Part shown: positions 36,293-44,826 of the stretch, one piece after another
Layout of the letters: each line of letters begins with the position of its first letter
How positions within the stretch are numbered: position 1 is the first letter of the stretch
Origin: Gammaproteobacteria bacterium
GTDB taxonomy: Bacteria; Pseudomonadota; Gammaproteobacteria; Steroidobacterales; GCA-2729495
Reading direction: 5' to 3'
NCBI GenBank assembly: GCA_003695765.1
Contig: RFHQ01000015.1
Location: 1-64,000, forward strand
Length of the DNA stretch: 64,000 nucleotides
The notes under the pieces: model-generated
Told to the model about the DNA's origin: nothing
Database searches by the model: none
The model's input: only the letters and a program-made list of their open reading frames with translations
Program-made: the position numbers and the translations under genes

Positions 36293-36763
36293 GTGAGCGA
36301 GCCACGCGGCCAGGCCAGCCAGCCCGACATCGTTCTCGCCTTCGACTTCGGCGAGCGCCGCATCGGCGTCGCCGTCGCCAGCACCGCCGCCGGCGCCGCG
36401 GGCGCCGCGGGCACGCTGGCGGCGCGGGCCGGCGAACCCGACTGGGCGGGCCTGGATCGCCTGCTGGCCGAATGGCAACCGGCCCGGCTGGTGATCGGCT
36501 TGCCCTATAATGCCGACGGCAGCGAGTCGGCCATGACTGCGAAAGCCCGGCGTTTCGGCGCGGCGCTGGCGCAACGCTACGCCTTGCCGCTGGCCTGGGT
36601 CGACGAGCGCTACACTTCCACCGACGCGGAACAACGGCTGCGGGAGGAGCGCGCCAGCGGCCGGCGGCGGCGGCTGCGCAAGCAGGACATCGATCAGCAG
36701 GCGGCGATCCTGATCGCGCAGAGCTGGTTGCGGAGCACGGGGCGGGAGCCAGGGGGACAATGA
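36293..36763 (+). CDS. ruvX: Pre-16S rRNA nuclease / Holliday-junction resolvase-like YqgF
   Basis: RNase H-fold nuclease implicated in 16S 5'-end maturation. The 156-residue protein has the acidic FDFGERRIGVAVA first strand, LVIGLPYNADGSES, and WVDERYTSTDAEQRL with the catalytic acidic residues and Arg/Lys-rich segment. The Gly/Ala run GAAGAAGTLAA is a small low-complexity insertion. Start is GTG 36293. Its stop overlaps the pyrB ATG by 4 bp. Confidence 0.94.
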   Translation: MSEPRGQASQPDIVLAFDFGERRIGVAVASTAAGAAGAAGTLAARAGEPDWAGLDRLLAEWQPARLVIGLPYNADGSESAMTAKARRFGAALAQRYALPLAWVDERYTSTDAEQRLREERASGRRRRLRKQDIDQQAAILIAQSWLRSTGREPGGQ

Positions 36764-37737
36764 GCAGCGACCAGCCGCAATGCGAGCAGCTGACCAGCTG
36801 GGGCGGGCTGCGTCACCTGCTGACGCTCGAAGGTCTGCCGCGGGACATGCTGGTCGATCTGATGGATCGCGCCGAGGCCTATCTGCGCGCGGCCGGCGAG
36901 CCGCCCGCCCGAGATGATGCCCTCGTCGGTCGCACCGTCGCCAACCTCTTCTTCGAGCCCAGTACCCGCACCCGCGCCTCCTTCGAGCTGGCCGCCAAGC
37001 GCATGAACGCCGACGTGTTGAACCTCGACGTCAACACCTCGTCGCGCAAGAAGGGCGAAAGCATTCTGGATACGATCTACACCCTGCAGGCGATGCAGGT
37101 CGACGTCTTCGTCGTGCGGGATGCCTCGGCCGGGGTGCCGGCCCTGATCGCCAGCGAGGTGCAGCCGCATGTCAGCGTGCTGAACGCCGGCGAGGCGACG
37201 GTGTCGCACCCGACGCAGGGCCTGCTGGACCTGATGACGATCCGCCATCACAAGACTGACTTCGCCCGGCTGGCCGTCGCCATCGTCGGCGACATCGCGC
37301 ATTCCCGCGTCGCGCGTTCCGCAGCCCAGGGGCTCCACACGATGGGCACGCGCGACCTGCGCCTGGTGGCGCCGCCGGGGCTGGAACCGGACCCGGCCTG
37401 CTACCCGGGCGCGCGGATCACGAACGACCTGAATGCGGGCCTGGCCGGCGCCGACGTCGTCATGACCTTGCGCATACAGAACGAGCGGCTACGCGAACAC
37501 GAGACCCTGATCGACGCCGCCGAATATCACCGCCAGTACGGCATCACACGGGAGCGCCTGCTGCGCGCGAAGCCCGACGCGATCGTGATGCATCCGGGCC
37601 CGATGAACCGGGGCGTGGAGATCGCCAGTGACGTGGCCGACGGCCCGCAGTCGGTGATCACCGAGCAGGTCACGAACGGCCTGGCGATGCGCATGGCGCT
37701 GCTGGCCACCGTGATCGAGACCCGCCAGCAGCGGTAG
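36760..37737 (+). CDS. pyrB: Aspartate carbamoyltransferase catalytic subunit
   Basis: Condenses carbamoyl phosphate with aspartate in pyrimidine synthesis. The 325-residue protein has the carbamoyl-phosphate loop FEPSTRTRASFELAAKRM, SSRKKGES, HPTQGLLDLMTIRHHK, VAIVGDIAHSRVARS and HPGPMNRGVEI. It is coupled to ruvX by a 4-bp overlap. The pseudomonad-type companion pyrC' (inactive dihydroorotase) is not found after it; instead a PyrK-like flavoprotein follows 5 bp later. Confidence 0.97.
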   Translation: MSSDQPQCEQLTSWGGLRHLLTLEGLPRDMLVDLMDRAEAYLRAAGEPPARDDALVGRTVANLFFEPSTRTRASFELAAKRMNADVLNLDVNTSSRKKGESILDTIYTLQAMQVDVFVVRDASAGVPALIASEVQPHVSVLNAGEATVSHPTQGLLDLMTIRHHKTDFARLAVAIVGDIAHSRVARSAAQGLHTMGTRDLRLVAPPGLEPDPACYPGARITNDLNAGLAGADVVMTLRIQNERLREHETLIDAAEYHRQYGITRERLLRAKPDAIVMHPGPMNRGVEIASDVADGPQSVITEQVTNGLAMRMALLATVIETRQQR

Positions 37738-37742
37738 GCGGC

Positions 37743-38618
37743 GTGGCGGGCGAGCGGGGCAGCATCTACGCCGAGCAGGCCCGCCTGCTCGAACGCCGGG
37801 CCTACCCGGACGAGCAGTTCGTCTGCCGGCTGGCGAGCCCGCTGTGTGCGCGGCACGCGCAACCGGGGCAGTTCGTGCATCTGCGCTGCGAGGAGCACAT
37901 CCCGATGCGCCGGCCGCTGTCGATCCAGCGTGCCGACGCCGACGCCGGCTGGATCGAACTGCTGTTCAAGACCCACGGTCATGGCCTGCGGGCGCTGAGC
38001 CGGCACGACCCCGGCGCGGCCGTCGACCTGCTCGGACCAATCGGCAACGGTTTCCCGGCACCGGCCGCGGGAACCCTGCCGGTACTGCTCGGCGGCGGCG
38101 TCGGCATTCCACCCTTGCTGTTCCTCGCCGAGCGCCTGGCCGCTGCCGGCGGGCCGCATCCGGTGGCGTTCTTCGGGTCCGAACTGCCGTTCCCGTTCGA
38201 ACTGCTGGACAGCCGGCTGCCGTTGCCGGGCGCGGCGGCCGCGGCCAGCATCGCCGACCTCGAGCGAATCGGCGTGGCCGGCCGGCTGGCCAGCGCCGCC
38301 GGCCAGCCCGGCTGCTTCGAGGGCTTCGTCACGGAACTGGCCGCCGGCTGGCTGGCCACGCTGCCGGCCGAGCGCCTGCGGCAATGCGTGATCTACGCCT
38401 GCGGGCCCGAGCCGATGCTGGCGGCAGCGCAGGCGCTGGCGCGGCGCCACGGGCTCGCTTCCTGGCTCTGCCTCGAGGAATACATGGCCTGCGGCGTCGG
38501 CGGCTGTGCCGGCTGCACCGTGCCACTGCTGATCGACGGCCGGCCGGCGATGAAACGCGTCTGCGTGGACGGGCCGGTATTCCCTGGCCCGGCCGTCTAC
38601 CCGGCCGCCGGCGCCTGA
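37743..38618 (+). CDS. PyrK-like iron-sulfur flavoprotein (dihydroorotate dehydrogenase electron-transfer subunit)
   Basis: Ferredoxin-reductase-like protein related to PyrK, which carries electrons from PyrD type 1B to NAD. The 291-residue product has the FAD-binding block RRPLSIQRADAD, a nucleotide-binding LLGGGVGIPPLLFLAERL, CGPEPML, and C-terminal 2Fe-2S ligands CLEEYMACGVGGCAGC plus a distal CVDGPVF. Start is GTG 37743, 5 bp after pyrB. The catalytic PyrD partner is not in the window, so the electron donor is unknown; it could serve another oxidoreductase. Confidence 0.87.
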   Translation: MAGERGSIYAEQARLLERRAYPDEQFVCRLASPLCARHAQPGQFVHLRCEEHIPMRRPLSIQRADADAGWIELLFKTHGHGLRALSRHDPGAAVDLLGPIGNGFPAPAAGTLPVLLGGGVGIPPLLFLAERLAAAGGPHPVAFFGSELPFPFELLDSRLPLPGAAAAASIADLERIGVAGRLASAAGQPGCFEGFVTELAAGWLATLPAERLRQCVIYACGPEPMLAAAQALARRHGLASWLCLEEYMACGVGGCAGCTVPLLIDGRPAMKRVCVDGPVFPGPAVYPAAGA

Positions 38619-38625
38619 TACGCAG

Positions 38626-38702
38626 ATCCCGCGAGCAGGCGCCGGGCCGCGGCTCGTCGCTTCCCGCCCGGTCAAAGCGGAGCGGGCGCGAGTGCGGGAT
38701 CA
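38626..38702. terminator. Dyad structures in the convergent gap after the PyrK-like gene
   Basis: Between the convergent ends at 38618 and 38700, GATCCCGC (38626-38633) matches GCGGGATC (38695-38702) as an 8-bp inverted repeat, and inner GC-rich arms CCCGC (38664-38668) and GCGGG (38683-38687) can also pair. A bidirectional termination or mRNA-end structure is plausible, but there is no T tract, so intrinsic termination is not established. Confidence 0.35.
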
Positions 38703-39755
38703 ACCGAAGTGGATCTGCGCCTCGAGGTTCGAGCGCGAATCGGCGTTCGCCAGCGCCTCGTCCATCGTGATCCGGCCGTCGCGGTACAGGGCGAGCAAGG
38801 CGGTGTCGAAGGTTTGCATGCCCTGCTCGCTGCTCTCGTAGAAGGCCTCTTTCACCTTGCTGATATCGCCGATCTGAATCAGCTCCGCGATGCGCGGTGT
38901 GTTCAGCATGACCTCGACGGCCGCGACGCGATTGCCGTCCGTGCTGCGCACCAGGCGTTGCGAGATGATCGCGCGCAGGTAATGCGACAGGTCCATGTAG
39001 ACCTGCGGATGCTGGTCTTCCGGGAAGATGTTGATGATCCGGTCCAGGGTCTCCGGCGCATTGTTCGAGTGCAGGGTCGCAATCGCCAGGTGACCGGTGC
39101 CTGCCAGGTCGATCGCCGCCTGCATGGTCTCACGATCGCGGATCTCGCCGATCAGGATCACGTCCGGCGCCTCGCGCATCGCGCTTTTCAGTGCCCGCTG
39201 GTAGCTGATGGTATCGGAGCCGATCTCACGCTGGTTGATGATCGACTTCTTGTTCGTGTGCAGGAATTCGATCGGGTCCTCGATCGTCAGGATATGCGAC
39301 GAGGTCTTCTGATTGCGGTAGTCGATCATCCCGGCCAGCGTCGTCGACTTGCCGTTGCCGCTGGCGCCGACCATCAGGATCAGGCCGCGCCGGAACATCA
39401 CCAGTTCCTTGAGGATCGGCGGCATGCCGAGCTCGTCCAGGCTCGGGATCTCGTGGCTGATGTAGCGCATCACCATCGATACGTTGCCGCGCTGGTGAAA
39501 GACATTGACGCGAAAGCGGCCCAGGCCCGGCTTGGAGACGGCGAAATCGATTTCCAGCTCCCGGGTAAAGGTCTCCAGCTGCTCCTCGGTCATCAGTTCG
39601 ATTGCGGCCTGACGCACCATCTTCGGCGTCAGCTCGAGCTTGTTGACGGGCATGATCTTGCCGTCGATCTTGATCTTGACCGGCGCATAGCAGGTGAGGA
39701 AAAGGTCGGAGGCCTTTTTCTCGACCATCAGGTTGAACAGGGGTTGCACGTTCAC
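38700..39755 (-). CDS. PilT/PilU-family retraction ATPase, third paralogue
   Basis: Hexameric GSPII-E type ATPase of the type IV pilus base. The 351-residue protein has the family N-terminal domain (MVEKKASDLFLTCYAPVKIKIDG), Walker A GASGNGKST, Asp box LTIEDPIEFLH, Walker B DVILIGEIRDRET and His box ATLHSNNA. The Walker A differs from the GATGSGKST/GPTGSGKST of its two neighbours by having Ser-Gly-Asn. It lacks PilT's AIRNLIRE motif, having RIAELIQIGD instead, so it is closer to PilU. It starts 21 bp downstream of pilU and is probably translated from the same mRNA. Its distinct job is unknown. Confidence 0.9.
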   Translation of the reverse strand: MNVQPLFNLMVEKKASDLFLTCYAPVKIKIDGKIMPVNKLELTPKMVRQAAIELMTEEQLETFTRELEIDFAVSKPGLGRFRVNVFHQRGNVSMVMRYISHEIPSLDELGMPPILKELVMFRRGLILMVGASGNGKSTTLAGMIDYRNQKTSSHILTIEDPIEFLHTNKKSIINQREIGSDTISYQRALKSAMREAPDVILIGEIRDRETMQAAIDLAGTGHLAIATLHSNNAPETLDRIINIFPEDQHPQVYMDLSHYLRAIISQRLVRSTDGNRVAAVEVMLNTPRIAELIQIGDISKVKEAFYESSEQGMQTFDTALLALYRDGRITMDEALANADSRSNLEAQIHFG

Positions 39756-39776
39756 GCTGGCGTCTCTCCGGGAGGC

Positions 39777-40928
39777 TCAGAAGTGGTTGCCGTCGTCCTC
39801 GTCGATCAGCGCCAGGCCCTGGGACTCGGGCGTCACCTGGTCGCGCTTGCTCTCCAGCTTGATGCGCAGCCGCAGCTCGTTCTTCGAGTCGGCGTTGCGG
39901 ATCGCCTCCTCGTAACTGATCTTGCCGGCCTCGTAGAGATCGAACAGATCCTGATCGAAGGTCTTCATGCCGAGGCGGTTGGACTTCGCCATGATTTCCT
40001 TGATCTTCGCTACCTCGCCTTTGAGGATCAGGTCAGCGATCAACGGCGACTGCAGCATGATCTCCATCGCTGCGATCCGCCCCTTGCCGTTGGCCCGCGG
40101 CAGCAGCCGCTGCGAGATCAGCGCTTTCACGTTCAGCGACATGTCCATCAGCAGCTGATCGCGCTTGTCCTCTGGAAAAAAGTTGATGATCCGGTCCAGC
40201 GCCTGGTTGGCGCTGTTGGCGTGCAGGGTCGCCAGGCAGAGATGGCCGGTCTCGGCGAACTGGATGCCGTATTCCATGGTCTCGCGATCGCGGATCTCGC
40301 CGATCAGGATCACGTCCGGCGCCTGCCGCAGGGTATTCTTCAGCGCTGCGTGCCACGATTCGGTGTCGACGCCGACCTCGCGCTGGGTGATGACACAGCG
40401 TTCGTGCGGATGGACGTACTCGACCGGATCTTCGATGGTCATGATGTGGCCGCGGGAATTCCGGTTGCGGTGTCCGATCATCGCCGCCAGCGTGGTCGAC
40501 TTGCCGGAGCCGGTGGCGCCGACCAGGATCACGAGGCCGCGCTTGGTCATGACGACGTCCTGCAGGACTTCAGGCAGTTCCAGCTCCTCGAAGGTCGGGA
40601 TCTTCGTGATGATCGTGCGCAGCACCGCCCCGACCGCCCCCTGCTGGATGAAGGCGCTGACGCGAAAGCGCCCGATGCCCTGCGGGTTGATCGCGAAATT
40701 GCATTCCTTCGTCGCGTCGAATTCCCGGGCCTGCTTGTCGTTCATGATCGAACGCACCAGCACCGCGCTCTGCTCCGGCGTCAGCGCCTGCTCGCCGGCA
40801 CGGTGGATTTCGCCGTCGATCTTGATCGCGGGCGGGAAACCGGCGGTGATGAACAGATCGGAGCCGTTTTGCGCAACCATCTTCTTCAGCAGGCTCTGCA
40901 TCAGCCGGGTCGCCTGTTCACGTTCCAT
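39777..40928 (-). CDS. pilU: Twitching motility ATPase PilU
   Basis: PilT-dependent accessory retraction ATPase. The 383-residue protein matches PilU throughout: KMVAQNGSDLFITAGFPPAIKIDGE, Walker A VGATGSGKST, MTIEDPVEYVHPHERCVITQREVG, DVILIGEIRDRETME, CLATLHANSANQALDRIINFFP and the PilU-type C-terminal extension after residue 345. It sits between pilT and the third paralogue on the same strand, 47 bp after pilT. Confidence 0.94.
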   Translation of the reverse strand: MEREQATRLMQSLLKKMVAQNGSDLFITAGFPPAIKIDGEIHRAGEQALTPEQSAVLVRSIMNDKQAREFDATKECNFAINPQGIGRFRVSAFIQQGAVGAVLRTIITKIPTFEELELPEVLQDVVMTKRGLVILVGATGSGKSTTLAAMIGHRNRNSRGHIMTIEDPVEYVHPHERCVITQREVGVDTESWHAALKNTLRQAPDVILIGEIRDRETMEYGIQFAETGHLCLATLHANSANQALDRIINFFPEDKRDQLLMDMSLNVKALISQRLLPRANGKGRIAAMEIMLQSPLIADLILKGEVAKIKEIMAKSNRLGMKTFDQDLFDLYEAGKISYEEAIRNADSKNELRLRIKLESKRDQVTPESQGLALIDEDDGNHF

Positions 40929-40975
40929 GTGTCAGCTCCTCGAGTTCCTTTCGCCGGAGCCTGCCGGGGGCAGGC

Positions 40976-42016
40976 TCAGAAGGTGTCCTTGTTCGTGGCT
41001 TTGAAGCGCGCCTCTTCCTTGCTGATCACGCCCTTGGACAGCAGCGCCTGCAGATTCTGGTCCAGTGTCTGCATGCCAGCCGACTGGCCCGTCTGGATCG
41101 CCGAATACATCTGCGCGATCTTGCCCTCGCGGATCAGGTTGCGGATCGCCGGAGTACCGATCATGATCTCGTGCGCCGCGACGCGGCCGCCGCCGATGCG
41201 TTTCAGCAGCGTCTGCGAGATCACGGCGCGCAGCGACTCCGACAGCATCGAGCGGACCATCTCCTTCTCGGCCGCTGGGAACACATCGACCACGCGGTCG
41301 ATGGTCTTGGCCGCGGAACTCGTGTGCAGCGTGCCGAACACCAGGTGGCCGGTCTCCGCGGCGGTCAGCGCCAGGCGGATCGTTTCCAGATCACGCATCT
41401 CTCCGACCAGGATCACGTCCGGATCTTCACGCAGGGCCGAGCGCAGGGCTTCCGCAAAACCGAGGGTATCCCGGTGCACCTCGCGCTGGTTGATCAGGGA
41501 TTTCTTGCTCTCGTGCACGAACTCGATCGGATCTTCGATCGTGAGTATGTGATCCGGTTTGCTGTTGTTAATGTAATCCACCATCGCGGCCAGCGTCGTC
41601 GACTTGCCGGAACCGGTCGGACCGGTGACCAGCACGATGCCGCGCGGATACATCGCGATGTCCTTGAAGATCTCGGGCGCGCCGAGATCGTCCAGGCTCA
41701 GGATCTCCGACGGGATCGTGCGGAACACTGCCCCGGCGCCACGGCTCTGGTTGAAGGCGTTGACGCGGAAGCGCGCCAGCTTCGGAATTTCGAACGAGAA
41801 GTCGGTCTCGAAGAACTCCTCGAAGTCCTTCCGCTGCTTGTCGTTCATGATGTCGTATATCATGCTGTGCACTTCCTTGTGGGAAAGCGCCGGCATGTTG
41901 ATTCGCTTGACGTCGCCGTCCACCCGGATCATCGGCGGCACACCGGCCGAGAGGTGCAGGTCTGAAGCATTGTTCTTGACCGAGAAGGCCAGCAACTGGG
42001 CGATATCGACGGACAT
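40976..42016 (-). CDS. pilT: Type IV pilus retraction ATPase PilT
   Basis: Depolymerises the pilus to drive twitching motility. The 346-residue protein has LLAFSVKNNASDLHLSAGVPP, Walker A GPTGSGKST, Asp box LTIEDPIEFVH, Walker B DVILVGEMRDLET, FGTLHTSSAAKTIDR and the PilT-specific AIRNLIREGKIAQMYS needed for retraction. It leads a pilT-pilU-pilU-like operon, divergent from yggS, and is functionally tied to the Pil-Chp operon 9 kb away. Confidence 0.96.
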   Translation of the reverse strand: MSVDIAQLLAFSVKNNASDLHLSAGVPPMIRVDGDVKRINMPALSHKEVHSMIYDIMNDKQRKDFEEFFETDFSFEIPKLARFRVNAFNQSRGAGAVFRTIPSEILSLDDLGAPEIFKDIAMYPRGIVLVTGPTGSGKSTTLAAMVDYINNSKPDHILTIEDPIEFVHESKKSLINQREVHRDTLGFAEALRSALREDPDVILVGEMRDLETIRLALTAAETGHLVFGTLHTSSAAKTIDRVVDVFPAAEKEMVRSMLSESLRAVISQTLLKRIGGGRVAAHEIMIGTPAIRNLIREGKIAQMYSAIQTGQSAGMQTLDQNLQALLSKGVISKEEARFKATNKDTF

Positions 42017-42118
42017 TTCGAACCCCGGATCAATGAGTTAACTGCCCGATGCGCCGCGCGACTTGCCATAAGGGGGCAGTGCTTGAGACATAGTATAGCC
42101 ATCGGACCGAAGGTGGCC

Positions 42119-42802
42119 GTGACGCTAATCACGGAACAAAAGGCCAGAATCGACGCGCGCATCCGGTCTGCCGCGCTGGCCGCCGGCCGCAACCCGTCGG
42201 GCATCCGGATCCTCGGCGTCAGCAAGCGGCAACCGCGGGAGCGGGTCGCCGCAGCCCTGGCGGCCGGCATCCGTGATCTTGGCGAAAACTATCTGCAGGA
42301 CGCCATGGCCCGGATCACGGAATTCGGCAGCGCCGCGCGCTGGCACTTCATCGGCCGCGTGCAATCCAACAAGACCCGTCCGATCGCGCAGCACTTCGAC
42401 TGGGTGCAGACGGTCTGCGACCGGCGGATCGCGCGGCGCCTGTCCTCGCAGCGGCCGGTGCACGCGGCCGCGCTCGATGTCTGCATCCAGATTGCCCCCT
42501 GGGAGCAACCGGAACGCGGCGGCGCTCTGCCCGAGACCGTCCCGGCGCTGGCCGAGGAGATCGAGGCACTGCCGCGCCTGCGGCTGCGCGGCCTGATGGT
42601 CATGCCCTTGCCCGGCCGCGATGCCGAGGACCTCGCCGCGGAATTCCGCGCGGCCCGCGCGCTGTATGATCGGCTGTGCGAGGCCGGTCACGCCCTGGAC
42701 ACCCTGTCCATGGGCATGTCAGATGATCTGGAGATCGCGGTGGCCGCCGGCAGCACGATGCTGCGCATCGGCACGGCGCTGTTCGGCCCGCGCAAGGATT
42801 GA
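42119..42802 (+). CDS. PLP homeostasis protein YggS
   Basis: Pyridoxal-phosphate-binding protein of the YggS/PROSC family, important for vitamin B6 and amino-acid balance and without known catalysis. The 227-residue form begun at GTG 42119 has the PLP lysine in GVSKRQP (usual form VSKxxP), GENYLQDAMARI, WHFIGRVQSNKTRPIAQHFDWVQT (in part), RLRGLMVMPLP, LSMGMSDDLEIAVAAGSTMLRIGTALFG (in part). A TTG at 42083 would add 12 atypical residues and spans a TATAG-rich promoter-like stretch, so it is less likely. Followed by proC, as in many gammaproteobacteria. Confidence 0.94.
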   Translation: MTLITEQKARIDARIRSAALAAGRNPSGIRILGVSKRQPRERVAAALAAGIRDLGENYLQDAMARITEFGSAARWHFIGRVQSNKTRPIAQHFDWVQTVCDRRIARRLSSQRPVHAAALDVCIQIAPWEQPERGGALPETVPALAEEIEALPRLRLRGLMVMPLPGRDAEDLAAEFRAARALYDRLCEAGHALDTLSMGMSDDLEIAVAAGSTMLRIGTALFGPRKD

Positions 42803-42824
42803 TTCGGTTCGACACGAGCGAGAC

Positions 42825-43655
42825 ATGGCATTCCCTGAGACCCGCATCGGCTTCATCGGCGCCGGCAACATGGCGCGAGCCATCATCGGCGGCCTGCTGC
42901 AGGCCGGTCACCGCCCGGCCAGCATCGCAGCCGCCGACCCGTCCGGCGAGGCCCGTGACCGCGCCCGGGCACTGCACCCGGGACTGCGCCTCAGCGACGA
43001 TAACCTGGCGGTGGCCAAGGGCTGCGAGGCGCTGGTGCTGGCCGTCAAGCCGCAGTCGCTGCCGGCGGTCGCGGCCGCCCTCGGCCCGCGTCCGGCCGGA
43101 CAGCTGCTGCTGTCGATCGCGGCCGGCGCGCGGCTGGCGAGCCTGCGCCGCTGGCTGGGCGCTGAGGCCGCCCTGGTGCGCGCGATGCCGAACCAGCCGG
43201 CGCTGGCCGGCGCCGGGATGTCGGTGCTGGTCGCCGGTGGCGGTCTGGCGCCCGAACAACGCGCGCTGGCCGAATACATCCTGCAGGCGGCCGGCGAGAC
43301 CGGCTGGGTCGACGACGAATCGCTGCTGGATGCGGTGACGGCGATCTCCGGCAGCGGGCCTGCCTACTTCTATCTGCTGACGGAGATCCTCGAAGACAGC
43401 GCTCGCGAGATGGGCATCCCGGCGGAACTGGCTGCCCGGCTGGCGCGGCAGACCGCCTATGGCGCGGGGCTGGTCGCGCGTGATTCAGGGCTCGGCCTCG
43501 CCGAGCTGCGCGAGAGCGTGACCTCGCCCGGCGGCACGACCGCCGCCGCGCTGGCCTCGCTGGAGCAGGCCGGCTACCGTGCTATCGTCGCCGCGGCCCT
43601 GCGGGCCGCCCGGCAACGCGCGGTCGAGCTGGGCGATGCCGCCGACGATCACTGA
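42825..43655 (+). CDS. proC: Pyrroline-5-carboxylate reductase
   Basis: Last step of proline synthesis, reducing pyrroline-5-carboxylate with NAD(P)H. The 276-residue protein has the N-terminal Rossmann motif IGFIGAGNMARAIIGGLL, LVLAVKPQSL, VRAMPNQPALAGAGMSVL and the C-terminal family block AVTAISGSGPAYFYLLTEIL with ESVTSPGGTTAAALASLE. ATG 42825 is chosen. It lies 22 bp after yggS and 18 bp before yggT. Confidence 0.97.
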   Translation: MAFPETRIGFIGAGNMARAIIGGLLQAGHRPASIAAADPSGEARDRARALHPGLRLSDDNLAVAKGCEALVLAVKPQSLPAVAAALGPRPAGQLLLSIAAGARLASLRRWLGAEAALVRAMPNQPALAGAGMSVLVAGGGLAPEQRALAEYILQAAGETGWVDDESLLDAVTAISGSGPAYFYLLTEILEDSAREMGIPAELAARLARQTAYGAGLVARDSGLGLAELRESVTSPGGTTAAALASLEQAGYRAIVAAALRAARQRAVELGDAADDH

Positions 43656-43673
43656 ACGGAGAGCCTGACGGCG

Positions 43674-44255
43674 ATGAGCGATGCACTGATCTTTCTGCTG
43701 CGCAGCCTCGGCGAACTGTACATCAGCGCCTTCCTGTTGCGGCTCGTGCTGCAATGGCTGCGCGCCGATTTCTACAACCCGCTGAGCCAGTTCATCATCC
43801 GCGTGACCAACCCGCTCGTGGTCCCGTTGCGCCGTGTGGTGCCGGCCGTCGGCCGGATCGACACGGCGAGCCTCGTCGCAGCCCTCGGCCTGCAGCTCGC
43901 CGTGACGCTGTTGCTGCTCAACCTGGCCTGCATCGGCGAGCCGGGCTTGCTGCAGGTTCTCGGCCTGGCCGCGCTGCGACTCGTGTACCTGCTGCTCAGG
44001 ATCTATTTCTTCGCGCTGCTGATCTATGTCGTCATGAGCTGGATCGCGCCCGGCGGCTACAACCCGGCGACCAGCCTGCTGGCAAGCCTCTGCGAGCCGG
44101 TGCTGGCGCCGTTCCGCCGGCTGATCCCGCCGATCGGTGGCATTGACCTGTCGCCGCTGTTCGCGATCCTGCTGCTGCAAGCGCTGACGATGCTGTTGCC
44201 GGCGGGACCGCTGCTGCGCGGCCTGCTGTGCAGCGCGATGGGCCAGCCGCTGTGA
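43674..44255 (+). CDS. YggT-family membrane protein
   Basis: Inner-membrane protein of the YggT/Ycf19 family, linked to osmotic tolerance and cell-division gene neighbourhoods elsewhere. The 193-residue product has two YggT modules, each with two hydrophobic helices and the motif NP(L/A)...V.P(L/F)RR: FYNPLSQFIIRVTNPLVVPLRR and GYNPATSLLASLCEPVLAPFRRLIPP (quoted in part). No catalytic residues are known. Its position after proC is the common gammaproteobacterial arrangement. Confidence 0.93.
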   Translation: MSDALIFLLRSLGELYISAFLLRLVLQWLRADFYNPLSQFIIRVTNPLVVPLRRVVPAVGRIDTASLVAALGLQLAVTLLLLNLACIGEPGLLQVLGLAALRLVYLLLRIYFFALLIYVVMSWIAPGGYNPATSLLASLCEPVLAPFRRLIPPIGGIDLSPLFAILLLQALTMLLPAGPLLRGLLCSAMGQPL

Positions 44256-44328
44256 GCGGCGAACGTGGCCCGTTACCCGCGGCTGGTTTATAGTCACTAC
44301 CATCCCGACCACGGCAGGGTGGACGCCC

Positions 44329-44823
44329 ATGAAAACGACCAAGCTGATGCTCTGTGCGGCGGCGGTGCTACTGCTCGGCGCCTGCGGCCAGGAACCCGAG
44401 AGGCAGGTCGTCGGCGGTGCGCCGACCGCCGTGCAGCCGGACGATGCCACCTATCGCGATTTCGGCGACTACGTCCTGCATTTCAACGCCCTGACCACAG
44501 ATCAGCTGACCCCGGAAGTGGCCAAGCAGTACGGCATCGTGCGCAGCAAGAACCGGGCGCTGCTGAACGTGTCGATCATCCAGAAGCAGGCGGGCAGCAC
44601 CGGACGCTCCGTGCCCGGCAGCGTCAGCGCCTCGGCCCGCAACCTGACCGGGCAACTGAAGAACCTGGTGTTGCGCGAGATTCGCGAGGGCGATGCCGTC
44701 TACTACATCGGCGACGTGCCGGTCAGCAACGGGGAAACCTTGTTCTTTACGGTCGATGCGACACCGATCAACGAAACCAGCCGCTTCTCGGTGCAGTTTT
44801 CGCGGCAGTTCTTCACCGACTGA
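44329..44823 (+). CDS. DUF4426 lipoprotein
   Basis: Small secreted lipoprotein of unknown role. The 164-residue precursor has a lipobox LLGAC (Cys 19), then a DUF4426 beta domain: FGDYVLHFNALTTDQLTPEVAKQYGI, NRALLNVSIIQKQ, LREIREGDAVYYIGDVPVSNGETLFF, FSVQFSRQFF. Members of the family commonly follow yggT. The TATAGT hexamer at 44289-44294 is a possible -10 of its own. It is convergent with the TerB-like gene, only 3 bp away. Confidence 0.9.
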   Translation: MKTTKLMLCAAAVLLLGACGQEPERQVVGGAPTAVQPDDATYRDFGDYVLHFNALTTDQLTPEVAKQYGIVRSKNRALLNVSIIQKQAGSTGRSVPGSVSASARNLTGQLKNLVLREIREGDAVYYIGDVPVSNGETLFFTVDATPINETSRFSVQFSRQFFTD

Positions 44824-44826
44824 GTC

